Position numbers and translations under genes: made by a program
In this document: positions 33,662-43,074 of the stretch, piece by piece
How positions within the stretch are numbered: the first letter of the stretch is position 1
Layout: each line of letters starts with the position of its first letter
Notes under the pieces: model-generated
Database searches by the model: none
What the model saw: the letters and a program-made list of their open reading frames with translations, nothing else
What the model was told of the DNA's origin: nothing
Source of the DNA: Clostridia bacterium
Lineage (GTDB): Bacteria > Bacillota > Clostridia > Monoglobales > Monoglobaceae
Direction of reading: 5' to 3'
DNA: 64,000 nucleotides
NCBI GenBank assembly: GCA_017546205.1
Contig: JAFYXJ010000006.1
Location: 106,140 to 170,139, forward strand

Positions 33662-35091
33662 TTCTTGAATTGGTTGATGGCGGTAGCCAACTGGTCGTCC
33701 TGTTCCAGTTTCACAATGTCCAGATAATTTCTCAAATTGATCTGGGTGGTAATATCCATCTCTCCGTAAGGGAACAGATTGGCCTGAGACTGGAACGCAT
33801 AGATAGCATACGTCAGTTCGCTGTCAAACACTTCATCAATTTCCCCTGCGTACATGCCGTAGGTAGTCAGAATTTCTTTGGCAATGCGAACCTCCTCACC
33901 GGTATCCCCCTCTTTGTAAACCCGTGTATACTGAAAATCCTTGTACTGGGTTTTGTCAATAGGGTTCAGACTGTTTTCCACCCCGATATCCGGTGCCAGA
34001 CCCACCCCGTTGATGTTGTTGCCAAGGGGCGTCAGGTAAAATCCGGTGGTGTACTTAATCAATCCTCCGGTTGCCAGGGTATTGATACTCTGGATGGTGC
34101 CTTTTCCGTAGGTGTTTTCTCCCACGGTGGTGGCAAGTCCGTTTTCATGAAGCGCCGCCGCAAAAACCTCCGACGCTGACGCGCTGTATTGGTTCATCAG
34201 TATCACAGTTTTGTATTTGGGGGTCTTGGGGCCGTTTCCGGTATATTTTTTACTGAGGGCTTTAATCTTATAATCCGCTGTGGTGACCGGACTTCCCACC
34301 GGAACAAATTCCTGTGCCATCAGCACCGCCTGTTCCAGAATACCGCCGCCGTTGCTGCGCAAATCCAGAATCAGGTTTTTGATGCCTTTGCTATCCGCCT
34401 CTTTGAGTGCCTGAGAAAATTTCTCAGCGGTGTTGCTGACAAAACTGTGAATCCGGATATACAGAATCTTGGTTCCGTCCTCGTCCAGTTCCTCGGTGGT
34501 GATGCTGGTACCGACCACTCTGGCACGAATCATAGTAAACTGCATCAGCACGCCGTCACGCTCAATTTCCAGACAAATTTCGCTGCCCTCCTCGCCCCGT
34601 ACGTGGCTGAGAATAATCTCGGACATGGCATTTCTCAGATTCACACCATTGGCGCTGACAATCACATCCCCCACCTGAAGCCCTGCCTTTTCCGCAGGGG
34701 TGTCGGGGATAATGCTGGCGATAACCGCCGCATCGGGATTGGAAAAGTCCAAGGTCACACCGATGCCGCTGACCTCACCGCTGACCGAGGTAATAAAACT
34801 TTCGCTTTCTTCTTTGGTGTAATACTCGGAATATGCATCAATGGATTCCAACATCCCTTTCAGCACCGTTTCATGAAGTTCAGGATTCTCGGCAATCACT
34901 TTTTCTACCGCCGCCCGATACAAACTCTTTTCGGAAATATCCTCATATCTTCCGTGAATCAGCAGGTGTTTCACCACCGCCTCCACGATATACTGTTCCT
35001 CTGATTTTCTCTCCCCTTCTGCTTGTACGGCACAAACGGGCAAAAGCAGAAGAATACAGAGCATTAAGGCAAGCCATCTTTGTTTTCTCAT
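33658..35091 (-). CDS. C-terminal processing protease (S41 family)
   Basis: A 477-residue exported serine protease of the CtpA/B type. After a signal peptide (LALMLCILLLLPVCAVQA) come a PDZ domain (GIGVTLDFSN, DTPAEKAGLQVGDVIVSANG) and the S41 domain with catalytic Ser in NQYSASASEVFAAAL and Lys in TVGENTYGKGTIQ; a peptidoglycan-binding-like tail (EEVRIAKEILTTYGMYAGEIDEVF) ends the protein. Relatives process signalling proteins during sporulation or at the envelope. It is the last gene of the ddl-argS operon. Confidence 0.93.
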   Translation of the reverse strand: MRKQRWLALMLCILLLLPVCAVQAEGERKSEEQYIVEAVVKHLLIHGRYEDISEKSLYRAAVEKVIAENPELHETVLKGMLESIDAYSEYYTKEESESFITSVSGEVSGIGVTLDFSNPDAAVIASIIPDTPAEKAGLQVGDVIVSANGVNLRNAMSEIILSHVRGEEGSEICLEIERDGVLMQFTMIRARVVGTSITTEELDEDGTKILYIRIHSFVSNTAEKFSQALKEADSKGIKNLILDLRSNGGGILEQAVLMAQEFVPVGSPVTTADYKIKALSKKYTGNGPKTPKYKTVILMNQYSASASEVFAAALHENGLATTVGENTYGKGTIQSINTLATGGLIKYTTGFYLTPLGNNINGVGLAPDIGVENSLNPIDKTQYKDFQYTRVYKEGDTGEEVRIAKEILTTYGMYAGEIDEVFDSELTYAIYAFQSQANLFPYGEMDITTQINLRNYLDIVKLEQDDQLATAINQFKK

Positions 35092-35102
35092 CTGCTATCC
35101 TC

Positions 35103-35474
35103 CTATCTGAAATGCAGGGCAACCACACGAATTCCCTCTGCTTTATTTCTGGTTATTATAACCCCTACACCGCAGTCTGCATACGCATTGAGTTCCTCCA
35201 AGGGGATATACTCACCGCTTCCCAATCGGGCAGAGCCGGAAATGGGAATCTCGGTATATTCCGCCTGCGACATGGTGCGTCTCCGCTCGGTATCGGCATA
35301 GCCCACGGACTTGACATTTTTCAGCACCACCATCTTTGCTTCTGCATCGCAGTAATACAAATCTGCCGTAAAATAATCCACCGCGGTAATCAACCGGTCC
35401 TCCTCGATGGCACACACGCCGGAGGTGGTGATGAGTCCTATCAGCAGACACAGGGCAATCAGTTTTTGTTTCAT
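35103..35474 (-). CDS. Exported small protein, unknown function
   Basis: A 123-residue protein with an N-terminal signal peptide (LIALCLLIGLITTSGVCA). The mature part contains AEAKMVVLKNVKSVGYADT and YTEIPISGSARLGSGEYIPLEELNAY, with two cysteines. I do not recognise a family. It lies between argS and ctpA with gaps of 7 and 11 bases, so it is co-transcribed; being exported like CtpA it could be a partner or substrate, which is conjecture. Confidence 0.65.
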   Translation of the reverse strand: MKQKLIALCLLIGLITTSGVCAIEEDRLITAVDYFTADLYYCDAEAKMVVLKNVKSVGYADTERRRTMSQAEYTEIPISGSARLGSGEYIPLEELNAYADCGVGVIITRNKAEGIRVVALHFR

Positions 35475-35481
35475 AGTTCAC

Positions 35482-37185
35482 CTACATTTTTTCGGGTGCG
35501 GAAATCTTGAGCATAGTCAATACACCCTTAATTACGATTCTGGTTGCATCAATCAGTTTCAGTCTTGCATTCATCAAATCTTTGTCTTCCACCTTAACAC
35601 GGCAAGCAGTATAGAAGGTATGGAAGGTTGCCGCAAGATCCATCACATATCGGGTCATCCGTGCCGGCTCCAGAGCCTTCGCCGCCGCTTCCACCTCGCC
35701 GGGCAGATCGCTGAGTTTCTTTAACAGTTCCAGTTCTGCCTCTTCTTTCAGGCAATCTGCATGAATCTCACAATAGGGCAGTACCGAAACGCCCTCCTCG
35801 CTGAGGAGTCTGAGAATACTGCAGATTCTTGCATGGGCATACTGAACATAGTACACCGGATTGTCGCTGCTTTGCTGGGTTGCAAGGTTCAGGTCAAAAT
35901 CCAGATGACTGCCGGCAGAACGCATATTAAAGAAGAATCGTGCCGCATCCACCGAGATATCTTCCAGTAAATCGGACAGGGTAATGGCTTTTCCGGTACG
36001 CTTGGACATTCTTACCACTTCGCCGTCCCGCATCAGCCGTACCAACTGCATCAGAACCACATCCAGACAATCGCCGTCACCGCCCACAGCGTCAAGAGCC
36101 TTCTTCATCCGTGCCACGTGACCGTGATGGTCAGCGCCCCAGATGTTGATTGCCCAGTCGTATCCACGGGTTTTCAGTTTGTTCATGTGATAAGCAATAT
36201 CTGCCGCAAAATAGGTGGGAATGCCGTTATTCCGTACCAGAACCTCGTCTTTTTCCAGACCCATTTTCTCACAGTTGAGCCAAACTGCTCCCTCTTTCTC
36301 ATAGGTAAACCCATTGTTTTTCAAAGTTTCAATGGCATCTTTGACTGCGCCGGATTCGTGGAGGGTGCTCTCACGGAACCATACATCATATACAATCCGG
36401 TACCGTTCCAAATCCTCTTTGAGTGCGGTGATGTTCTTTTCCAGCGCATAATCCACCAACGCCTGTTTCCGTTCCTGCTCCGAAAGGTTCAGGTGCTTGT
36501 CGCCGTGAATGGCAATAAAGGCTTTGGCATGTTCTTTGATATCATCACCATGATATCCGTCTTCGGGGAACTCTACCGCATCTTCCCCTTTCAGTTGTTG
36601 CAGATATCTTGCGTTCAGGGAATTCCCAAACTTTTCAATCTGGTTACCCGCATCGTTGATATAGAACTCACGGGTTACCTCATAGCCGGCAAAATCCAGA
36701 ACCGCCGCCAGACAGTCGCCCAACGCACCGCCTCTGGCATTGCCCATGTGCATCGGTCCGGTGGGATTGGCAGAGACAAACTCCACCATAACCTTTTTTC
36801 CTTTGCCCATATCAATTCTGCCGTAATTTTCTCCCTGGGTCTCAATCTGGAGCAGGGTTTCATACAGCCAGTTGGCAGTCAGATAAAAGTTGATAAAGCC
36901 GGCTCCCGCAACCTCAACTTTGGCAATATCTCCGCCCAACGCAATCCGTGCCTGAATGGCATCGGCAATGGCTCTGGGTGCCATGTGCAGTGCCTTTGCA
37001 AGCACCATGGCAATGTTGCAGGCAAAGTCCCCGTGCTGTTTATCTTTGGGAACCTCCAGCCGAATCATGGACGCAATGTCCAACGTCTCCTCAGGTACAG
37101 GGAGTACTCCCTCTGCCTGCGAAGATGCCAATGCCCCGACGATTGCCTCCGTAATGGTCTGTTTCATTCTCTCTTGTATGTTCAT
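35482..37185 (-). CDS. argS: Arginyl-tRNA synthetase
   Basis: A 567-residue class I synthetase that charges tRNA-Arg. The N-terminal Add-1 domain comes first, then the HIGH-type motif PTGPMHMGNARGGALGD, the catalytic core, the KMSKS-like MSKRTGKAITLSDLL and the anticodon-binding DALR domain (YVQYAHARICSILRLL). Length is normal. The start has GGAGG upstream. It is embedded in a cell-wall precursor operon. Confidence 0.97.
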   Translation of the reverse strand: MNIQERMKQTITEAIVGALASSQAEGVLPVPEETLDIASMIRLEVPKDKQHGDFACNIAMVLAKALHMAPRAIADAIQARIALGGDIAKVEVAGAGFINFYLTANWLYETLLQIETQGENYGRIDMGKGKKVMVEFVSANPTGPMHMGNARGGALGDCLAAVLDFAGYEVTREFYINDAGNQIEKFGNSLNARYLQQLKGEDAVEFPEDGYHGDDIKEHAKAFIAIHGDKHLNLSEQERKQALVDYALEKNITALKEDLERYRIVYDVWFRESTLHESGAVKDAIETLKNNGFTYEKEGAVWLNCEKMGLEKDEVLVRNNGIPTYFAADIAYHMNKLKTRGYDWAINIWGADHHGHVARMKKALDAVGGDGDCLDVVLMQLVRLMRDGEVVRMSKRTGKAITLSDLLEDISVDAARFFFNMRSAGSHLDFDLNLATQQSSDNPVYYVQYAHARICSILRLLSEEGVSVLPYCEIHADCLKEEAELELLKKLSDLPGEVEAAAKALEPARMTRYVMDLAATFHTFYTACRVKVEDKDLMNARLKLIDATRIVIKGVLTMLKISAPEKM

Positions 37186-37196
37186 GCTTTTTCCTC

Positions 37197-37634
37197 CTAA
37201 AGGGTTCCTTTCTGCAGCGGTGTCACTTGAATCCGCAAAGAATTTTCAATAAAGTTCCGGTTGTCTGCATCCAGAATATAATCCATACGCAGATGCCCTG
37301 CACCCTGACAAAACGCAAACTCCACCCGTGATGTGGAGATTGCCGCCCCGATGGTGCCGTAGGGGGTAGGGTACATACACAGTTGCTTTTCCCCTTCCCG
37401 ATAGCAAAGTTCCATGGAAAACCGACCTTTCCGTTTCACTTCCACATTCCCATCCCATATCTTGATGGTGGTGGTTGTGTCAGGAAACCCGGTCATCTCA
37501 CTTTCCTGATAAATCAGATAATATTTGTCGTTGAGCATCCCCAGTTTTCCGGGGGTTTCCAGTTCAATGGGTTTCAGTTCCTCGCCGTCACAGCGCTGAA
37601 TGGTTTTCACCCGAATTAACACATTATTGTCCAT
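37197..37634 (-). CDS. DUF1934 family protein
   Basis: A 145-residue protein of the DUF1934 (YwiB-like) lipocalin-fold family: VLIRVKTIQRCDGEELKPIELETPG, YYLIYQESEMTGFPDTTTTIKI and FAFCQGAGHLRMDYILD. The family often lies directly before argS in Firmicutes, as here. The function is unknown; the beta-barrel fold suggests small-molecule binding. Confidence 0.88.
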   Translation of the reverse strand: MDNNVLIRVKTIQRCDGEELKPIELETPGKLGMLNDKYYLIYQESEMTGFPDTTTTIKIWDGNVEVKRKGRFSMELCYREGEKQLCMYPTPYGTIGAAISTSRVEFAFCQGAGHLRMDYILDADNRNFIENSLRIQVTPLQKGTL

Positions 37635-37637
37635 TGC

Positions 37638-38444
37638 TCAATAACCCTCAATTTCTATTTGTTTCACACAGCCCTCAATCTCCCGATTAAGAAACATCTG
37701 GGCAATATCGGTAAAGCCTTCCACTCTGTCGCTGACATAGTATCGTGCCGTGCCCTTTCGGTCCTCTGCCAGTAAATCCAACTCTTCCAGCCGGCGCTTG
37801 GCAACTGCTGCAGTCTCGGCTCCCGCATCAATCAGAGTAACGCTGTCTCCCATCACCTGACGGATGGTATCTTTCAGCAATGGATAATGGGTGCACCCCA
37901 GAATCAGGGTATCTACTCCTGCATTTTTTACAGGGAGAAGATATTCCTCCGCCGCAAGATAGGCAAGTTGCCCCTCGGTATGTCCGTTTTCCACCAAAGG
38001 CACAAACAAGGGACACGCTTTGCTGATCACCGAAAGATTAGCGTCCAGTTCCTTTAAGGTATCTTCATACTTTCCGCTGCGGACAGTACCTTGGGTACCA
38101 ATCACCCCGATTTTTCCGTTTCGGGTGGCAGAAACCGCCGCCTGGCATGCAGGCTTTAACACCCCGCAAATCTCGGTGGTAAACTCCTGCTGAATCCATG
38201 GAAGCGCCGCACTGCTTGCGGTTCCGCAGGCAATGATAATGTATTTGATATCAAAACTTTCCAGAAACCGGATATCCTGACGGGTATACTTGACGATGGT
38301 TTCCGGACTTCGGCTGCCGTAAGGTACCCGTCCGGTGTCCCCAAAATAGATAATATCCTCATGGGGCAGAAGTTCCATCACTTTTTTCACGCAGGTCAGT
38401 CCCCCAAGTCCCGAATCAAAAATTCCTATGGGTCTGTTATCCAT
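37638..38444 (-). CDS. murI: Glutamate racemase
   Basis: A 268-residue cofactor-independent racemase that supplies D-glutamate for peptidoglycan. The catalytic cysteines are in IIACGTASSAALPW and LILGCTHYPLLK; the N-terminal IGIFDSGLGGLTC and YFGDTGRVPYGSRS are characteristic. GGAGGTG lies upstream of the ATG. It follows ddl by 12 bases, placing two D-amino-acid steps in one transcript. Confidence 0.97.
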   Translation of the reverse strand: MDNRPIGIFDSGLGGLTCVKKVMELLPHEDIIYFGDTGRVPYGSRSPETIVKYTRQDIRFLESFDIKYIIIACGTASSAALPWIQQEFTTEICGVLKPACQAAVSATRNGKIGVIGTQGTVRSGKYEDTLKELDANLSVISKACPLFVPLVENGHTEGQLAYLAAEEYLLPVKNAGVDTLILGCTHYPLLKDTIRQVMGDSVTLIDAGAETAAVAKRRLEELDLLAEDRKGTARYYVSDRVEGFTDIAQMFLNREIEGCVKQIEIEGY

Positions 38445-38456
38445 ACTGCACCTCCG

Positions 38457-39509
38457 TTAATCGACTTCCATGGCAAGATCGAGCAGGCGGTCAACCAGTT
38501 CGCTGTATGGAAGTCCGCTCGCTCCCCAAAGTTTGGCATACATACTGATGGAAGTAAATCCCGGCAAGGTGTTGATTTCATTGAGATACATATCGCCGGT
38601 TTCTTTGTTCAAAAAGAAGTCCACGCGGGAAAGGCCTCTGCATTCGCACGCCTTGTAAGCTTTTACTGCAAAATTGCGAAGTTTTTCCGCATGCTCCGGC
38701 TTAACATCAGCCGGAATGGTCAGAATGGATGCCGCATTGTTATACTTGGCATCGTAATCATAAAACTCTGCCGCCGGAGCAATCTCTCCCAACACCTCGG
38801 CAGCCACGGGATTCAAATTTCCCATCACGCTGCACTCAACCTCGGTGCCGTACATCATTTCCTCAACCAGAATTTTGTAATCTTCCTTAAATGCAACCTG
38901 AATGCCCGCTTCCAGTTCTTCCCGGTTGTGGGCTTTGGTGATGCCTACCGAAGACCCCGCATTGGCAGGTTTTACAAAACAGGGATACCCCAATGTTTCC
39001 TCAATCTCCTGAATTTTTTCTTCGCCCCGTTTCAGTTCCACCCAGTTTGCCTGAGGGATACCCGCATAACGGAAGACGGTTTTTGCCATACACTTATCCA
39101 TGCAGACCGCACTGCCGATAACTTTGGAGCCCACATAAGGAATCCCCGCAAGTTCCAGAAGCCCCTGCACCGTTCCGTCCTCTCCGTTTTTGCCGTGAAG
39201 CACCGGGAACACTACATCAATGGGATAGCGTTGGATTCCCGATTCGGTCAGTCGAAGAATCGCCTTTTCCTCTCTGTCAGGAGAAATCATGGCACGGTCC
39301 ATGGTCCAGTTTTCTGCATCGTTCAAAAGAGAAAGGCCCTCTGCCTCCCCATCGTAAAAGTACCAACCGCCCTCTTTGCTGATTGCGATTTTGTAAACCT
39401 CATACCGTTGGGTATCGATATTGGAAAGCACCGACGCCGCCGATTTTAAGGAAACCTCGTGCTCACTGGATGCACCGCCGAACATGACACAAACTCTCAA
39501 TTTTTCCAT
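38457..39509 (-). CDS. ddl: D-alanine--D-alanine ligase
   Basis: A 350-residue ATP-grasp enzyme that makes D-Ala-D-Ala. Visible are VMFGGASSEHEVSLKSA at the N-terminus, VFPVLHGKNGEDGTVQGLLE, FVKPANAGSSVGITK and the metal site LNEINTLPGFTSISMY. The ATG at 39509 is chosen for its position at the conserved MEKLRV start; upstream in-frame ATGs overlap the promoter. The lysine-tyrosine specificity region was not analysed, so D-Ala-D-Ala rather than D-Ala-D-Lac is the default reading. Confidence 0.94.
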   Translation of the reverse strand: MEKLRVCVMFGGASSEHEVSLKSAASVLSNIDTQRYEVYKIAISKEGGWYFYDGEAEGLSLLNDAENWTMDRAMISPDREEKAILRLTESGIQRYPIDVVFPVLHGKNGEDGTVQGLLELAGIPYVGSKVIGSAVCMDKCMAKTVFRYAGIPQANWVELKRGEEKIQEIEETLGYPCFVKPANAGSSVGITKAHNREELEAGIQVAFKEDYKILVEEMMYGTEVECSVMGNLNPVAAEVLGEIAPAAEFYDYDAKYNNAASILTIPADVKPEHAEKLRNFAVKAYKACECRGLSRVDFFLNKETGDMYLNEINTLPGFTSISMYAKLWGASGLPYSELVDRLLDLAMEVD

Positions 39510-39597
39510 CTGCCATCTGCCTTTCTTCCCACCAAATCCCCATTCCTCTGTCCGTGGGAAAACAGAGGGGAAAATTGTCATAGTCATACATCTATAC

Positions 39598-39626
39598 ATT
39601 GTACCGCAAATCCCTGAAAAAATCAA
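39598..39626 (-). promoter_or_regulatory. Promoter of the ddl-murI-argS-ctpA operon
   Basis: On the minus strand TTGATT (39621-39626) and TACAAT (39598-39603) are 17 bases apart, about 90 bases upstream of ddl. Confidence 0.75.
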
Positions 39627-39628
39627 GA

Positions 39629-39657
39629 TGTATAGGATAGAAATTTACGGAAACACT
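39629..39657 (+). promoter_or_regulatory. Candidate sigma-F promoter of spoIIR
   Basis: TGTATA (39629-39634) and GGAAACACT (39649-39657) match the sigma-F consensus (wGhATA and GGnnAnAnT) with a 14-base spacer, one short of usual. In Bacillus spoIIR is a forespore sigma-F gene. Confidence 0.5.
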
Positions 39658-39709
39658 CCTATTATATATACAGAAAGGTAAAAACATCCATGCATAAATT
39701 TCTTTTCCA

Positions 39710-40279
39710 TTGTTTGCGCTCCTCATTCTGGCAAATGTACTGATTCCTGCCCGTCAAGTGGAACAAGAGGTGTTGCGTCTGCACGTTCTGGCAAACAGCA
39801 ACACCCGACATGACCAACAACTGAAACATGCGGTGCGAAATGAGATTCTGAAGCAATGCGGATTTTTGTTTGAAACCTGTTCCGATGCAGAAGATGCCAC
39901 ACAGATTGCCCAAGAACACAGCGGATTTATTGGTTCGGTTGCCCGAAAAGAACTCATCAGGCAAGGCTGTCTGCATCCGGTTTCGGTACGGGTGGGTAAG
40001 ACACGGTTCCCCACCAAACGCTACGGAACGGTCCGTCTTCCCCAAGGCAGATATACCGCATTGGAAATCCGCATCGGGCAAGGACAAGGACAAAACTGGT
40101 GGTGCGTCATGTATCCGCCCCTCTGCCTTACGGGCGAGGTGGTATCTGCCGACCATGCTACTATGGAACAGCTGAAAACCCATCTTTCCCCCTCGGCATA
40201 CGCCATGATTACCGAAGAAACCCACATCACCCCTGTGTTTCGATTTAAGATTGCGGAAATTTTAGGAAAATGGTTGTAA
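39710..40279 (+). CDS. spoIIR: Stage II sporulation protein R, 5' end apparently frameshifted
   Basis: SpoIIR is the secreted forespore signal that activates SpoIIGA to process pro-sigma-E. The body is well conserved: LRLHVLANSNTRHDQQLK, FPTKRYGTVRLPQGRYTALEI and NWWCVMYPPLCL. The natural start looks like the ATG at 39690, which has AGAAAGG upstream and encodes MHKFLFH, but that frame ends after 17 codons. The SpoIIR frame is open only from a TTG at 39710 without a binding site. One added base near 39705-39710 would join MHKFLFH to LFALLILANVLIP and give a normal signal peptide. The lesion is either real, which would block sporulation, or a sequencing error. Confidence 0.8.
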   Translation: MFALLILANVLIPARQVEQEVLRLHVLANSNTRHDQQLKHAVRNEILKQCGFLFETCSDAEDATQIAQEHSGFIGSVARKELIRQGCLHPVSVRVGKTRFPTKRYGTVRLPQGRYTALEIRIGQGQGQNWWCVMYPPLCLTGEVVSADHATMEQLKTHLSPSAYAMITEETHITPVFRFKIAEILGKWL

Positions 40280-40322
40280 AATCCAAACTTTCTGCACACA
40301 CTATCAAAAAGGAGGAATGTAT

Positions 40323-40808
40323 ATGAATCATTGGCTTACCATGTTCAAAAAGAAACCCTTGCATCTCACCGCGCCCATGAACGGTGCAACCGTTCCTATG
40401 GAACAGATTTCCGATGAGGCATTTCAAAGCGGCGTGCTGGGCTACTGTGTTGCCATTCAGCCGGAAAACGGAAATGTATACGCGCCGGGTGACGGAAAGA
40501 TTGAAAGCGTCTTTGCCACCCGCCATGCCATCAACCTGATTCTGGAAAACGGAGCAGAGGTATTAATTCACATGGGATTGGAGACTGTAAACCTGAAAGG
40601 GAAACATTTTTCGGTGTTCAAAAAAGACGGCGACAAGGTGAAACAAGGAGAATTGATTGCCCGCATGGACCTGGAGGAGATTGCCAAAGCGGGATATTCC
40701 ACCCTGACACCGGTGGTACTGTGTAACAGCAAGGAATATGCGCAAGTGACACCTACCACCAAAGAAATCGTTTCCCACGGTGATGTTTTGATGGAATTAA
40801 AAAAATAG
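40323..40808 (+). CDS. PTS glucose-type IIA protein
   Basis: A 161-residue EIIA-Glc (Crr-like) phosphocarrier, a soluble relay from HPr to a sugar permease. The phospho-accepting His is in VLIHMGLETVNL, and the second His in FATRHAINLIL; the N-terminal APMNGATVPMEQISDEAF is typical. The ATG at 40323 has GGAGGA seven bases upstream. No IIB or IIC gene is adjacent, so it must serve a permease encoded elsewhere. Confidence 0.92.
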   Translation: MNHWLTMFKKKPLHLTAPMNGATVPMEQISDEAFQSGVLGYCVAIQPENGNVYAPGDGKIESVFATRHAINLILENGAEVLIHMGLETVNLKGKHFSVFKKDGDKVKQGELIARMDLEEIAKAGYSTLTPVVLCNSKEYAQVTPTTKEIVSHGDVLMELKK

Positions 40809-40905
40809 TGCCCTCAGGGCAATCTTTCATTCCGCTCTGCCTCCCTTGCCTAAAGGGAGGTGGCATGACGGGGGGAAGAACGGTGATTTTTCTAACCGGC
40901 TGTCA
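40809..40905 (+). repeat. Degenerate intergenic repeat with a stem (REP-like)
   Basis: CCTCCCTT (40840-40847) and AAGGGAGG (40853-40860) form a stem with loop GCCTA, followed by GTGGCATGACGG. Similar GCCTCCCTTG...AAAGGGAGGTGGCA elements are dispersed in Oscillospirales genomes as I recall. It encodes nothing visible. Confidence 0.45.
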
Positions 40906-40911
40906 ATGCAA

Positions 40912-40947
40912 AAAAGAGAGGAAGCATTATGCTTCCTCTCTTTTGTT
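40912..40947. terminator. Bidirectional terminator between IIA gene and hppA
   Basis: A 14-bp perfect stem (AAAAGAGAGGAAGC with GCTTCCTCTCTTTT) with loop ATTAT, A-run before and T-run after; it ends hppA on the minus strand. Confidence 0.88.
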
Positions 40948-43045
40948 ATTTAAATAATCCTGTAATCAGGTCAATCAAGTTAAATTTCACAACCAATCCT
41001 GCAAACACAATGGAAACCATGGTCAGCAGTTTGATGAGAATGTTGACCGACGGACCGGAAGTATCTTTGAAGGGGTCGCCTACGGTATCGCCGACTACGG
41101 CTGCTTTGTGGTTCTCAGAACCTTTACCGCCAAAGTTTCCTGCTTCAATATACTTTTTAGCATTATCCCATGCACCGCCGGAGTTTGCCATCATGACTGC
41201 AACCACAAATCCGGAAACCAGCGCGCCGGCAAGCATACCAACCACGCCGTTGGGGCCCAGAATCAAACCAACCAGAATGGGAGCAATGATACCCAACGCT
41301 GCCGGAAGAATCATTTCGCCCAGAGAAGACTTGGTGCAAATATCCACACAGGTCTCATAATCAGCCTCTGCCTTGCCCTCCATCAAACCGGCAATCTCTT
41401 TGAACTGGCGGCGAACTTCAACCACAATCTTCTGTGCGGCTCTGCCCACAGCCTTCATGGTGTATGCGCTGAACAGGAAGGGGAGCATTGCACCTACAAA
41501 CAAACCAATCAGTACCGCCGGCTGGGTCAGACGCAAATCCAGAGCGCCGCCCATAGCGGTAATCTCATCCGTATAGGAAACAATCAAAGCAAGCGCCGTC
41601 AATGCCGCAGAACCGATGGCAAAACCTTTACCGGTTGCCGCTGTGGTGTTACCCAGAGAATCCAGTGCGTCGGTTCTTTCTCTTACCTCTGCATCCAGAC
41701 CGGACATTTCTGCAATACCGCCGGCATTGTCAGCCACAGGGCCGTATGCGTCGGTTGCAAGGGTGATACCCAAAGTGGAAAGCATACCCACAGCCGAGAT
41801 ACCTACACCGTAAAGTCCCATTGCAAAGCTTTCTGCACCGCCGGAAACAAAGTAACTGATTAAAACAGAAACCGCAACGATAATAACCGGAATTGCAGTA
41901 GAAAGCATGCCCAGCGCCAGACCGTCAATGATGATGGTAGCACTTCCCGTCTCGGAAGACTTGGAAAGGGCACGGGTAGGCTTGTAGGAGTCGGAGGTGT
42001 AATACTCAGTAAAGAACCCGATTAACACGCCGGCAACCAGACCGGAAATTACCGCCCAGAATACACCGGTATAGTCAGGGAGCAGAATATAAACCAGAGC
42101 ACCTGCACCAATTGCCGAAAGGAAAGAACTGATATAAGTTCCCCGTCGGAGCGATGCCAACAAATTTTTCTGGCTTGCCCCCTCTTTGGTGCTGACAAAG
42201 AAGGTACCAATCACCGAAGAAACAATACCGATTGCCGCAATCAGCATGGGAACCAGAATGCCCGCAAAACCAAGACCTGCCGATGCTGCAAGAGCGCCTG
42301 CAGAAATAACAGAGCCGACATAAGATTCGTACAAATCGGCACCCATACCTGCCACGTCACCCACGTTATCGCCTACATTATCCGCAATAACTGCAGGGTT
42401 TCTGGGGTCATCTTCCGGGATACCCGCTTCTACCTTGCCCACCAGATCTGCACCAACATCTGCCGCTTTGGTAAAGATACCACCGCCCACACGGGCAAAA
42501 AGTGCCATGGAACTTGCACCCATACCGAAAGTCAGCATTGCACTCATAATCTCATTGGGATCCGAAAGCATACTGCGAAGAATCAAAAACCATACGCTGA
42601 TATCCAGAAGTCCCAGACCTACCACCGTAAGCCCCATGACCGTACCGCTGGAAAATGCGATTTTCAGACCTTTGTTCAGTCCGTCCTTGGCACCGTTTGC
42701 GGTTCTGGAGTTGGCATAGGTGGCAATTTTCATGCCCGCAAAGCCGGAAAGACCGGAAAAAATACCGCCGCTTAAGAATGCAAAAGGCACAAACCATGTC
42801 AGCATTCCCTGCGATGCCATCACTGCCAGAATCACAACCATAACTGCAAAAAAGATGGCTACTGTCTTGTACTGCCGTTTCAGGTACGCCATGGCACCTT
42901 TTCGGATTTTTGCCGAGATGTCTGCCATCAAAGGACTCCCCTCAGGCTTTGCCTTGACCCAGAAAAACTTGTACGCTGCAAACACCAGACCGAGAATCGC
43001 TGCCGCCAATGCGTAATACGGAGCAACGTTGATAAATGTGTTCAT
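40946..43045 (-). CDS. hppA: Membrane-bound ion-pumping pyrophosphatase
   Basis: A 699-residue integral pump with about 16 helices that hydrolyses pyrophosphate and exports Na+ or H+. The substrate site DVGADLVGKVEAGIPEDDPR and NPAVIADNVGDNVGDVAGMG are intact, as is the C-terminal GDTVGDPFKDTSGPS. The motif GNTTAATGKG has Ala at the position where K+-independent pumps have Lys, so it belongs to the K+-dependent group, which includes the Na+ pumps; the transported ion cannot be fixed from this alone. It follows ydcF-like by 29 bases. Confidence 0.96.
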   Translation of the reverse strand: MNTFINVAPYYALAAAILGLVFAAYKFFWVKAKPEGSPLMADISAKIRKGAMAYLKRQYKTVAIFFAVMVVILAVMASQGMLTWFVPFAFLSGGIFSGLSGFAGMKIATYANSRTANGAKDGLNKGLKIAFSSGTVMGLTVVGLGLLDISVWFLILRSMLSDPNEIMSAMLTFGMGASSMALFARVGGGIFTKAADVGADLVGKVEAGIPEDDPRNPAVIADNVGDNVGDVAGMGADLYESYVGSVISAGALAASAGLGFAGILVPMLIAAIGIVSSVIGTFFVSTKEGASQKNLLASLRRGTYISSFLSAIGAGALVYILLPDYTGVFWAVISGLVAGVLIGFFTEYYTSDSYKPTRALSKSSETGSATIIIDGLALGMLSTAIPVIIVAVSVLISYFVSGGAESFAMGLYGVGISAVGMLSTLGITLATDAYGPVADNAGGIAEMSGLDAEVRERTDALDSLGNTTAATGKGFAIGSAALTALALIVSYTDEITAMGGALDLRLTQPAVLIGLFVGAMLPFLFSAYTMKAVGRAAQKIVVEVRRQFKEIAGLMEGKAEADYETCVDICTKSSLGEMILPAALGIIAPILVGLILGPNGVVGMLAGALVSGFVVAVMMANSGGAWDNAKKYIEAGNFGGKGSENHKAAVVGDTVGDPFKDTSGPSVNILIKLLTMVSIVFAGLVVKFNLIDLITGLFK

Positions 43046-43074
43046 GTAACACGCCTCTCTTCTTTATATATTAT

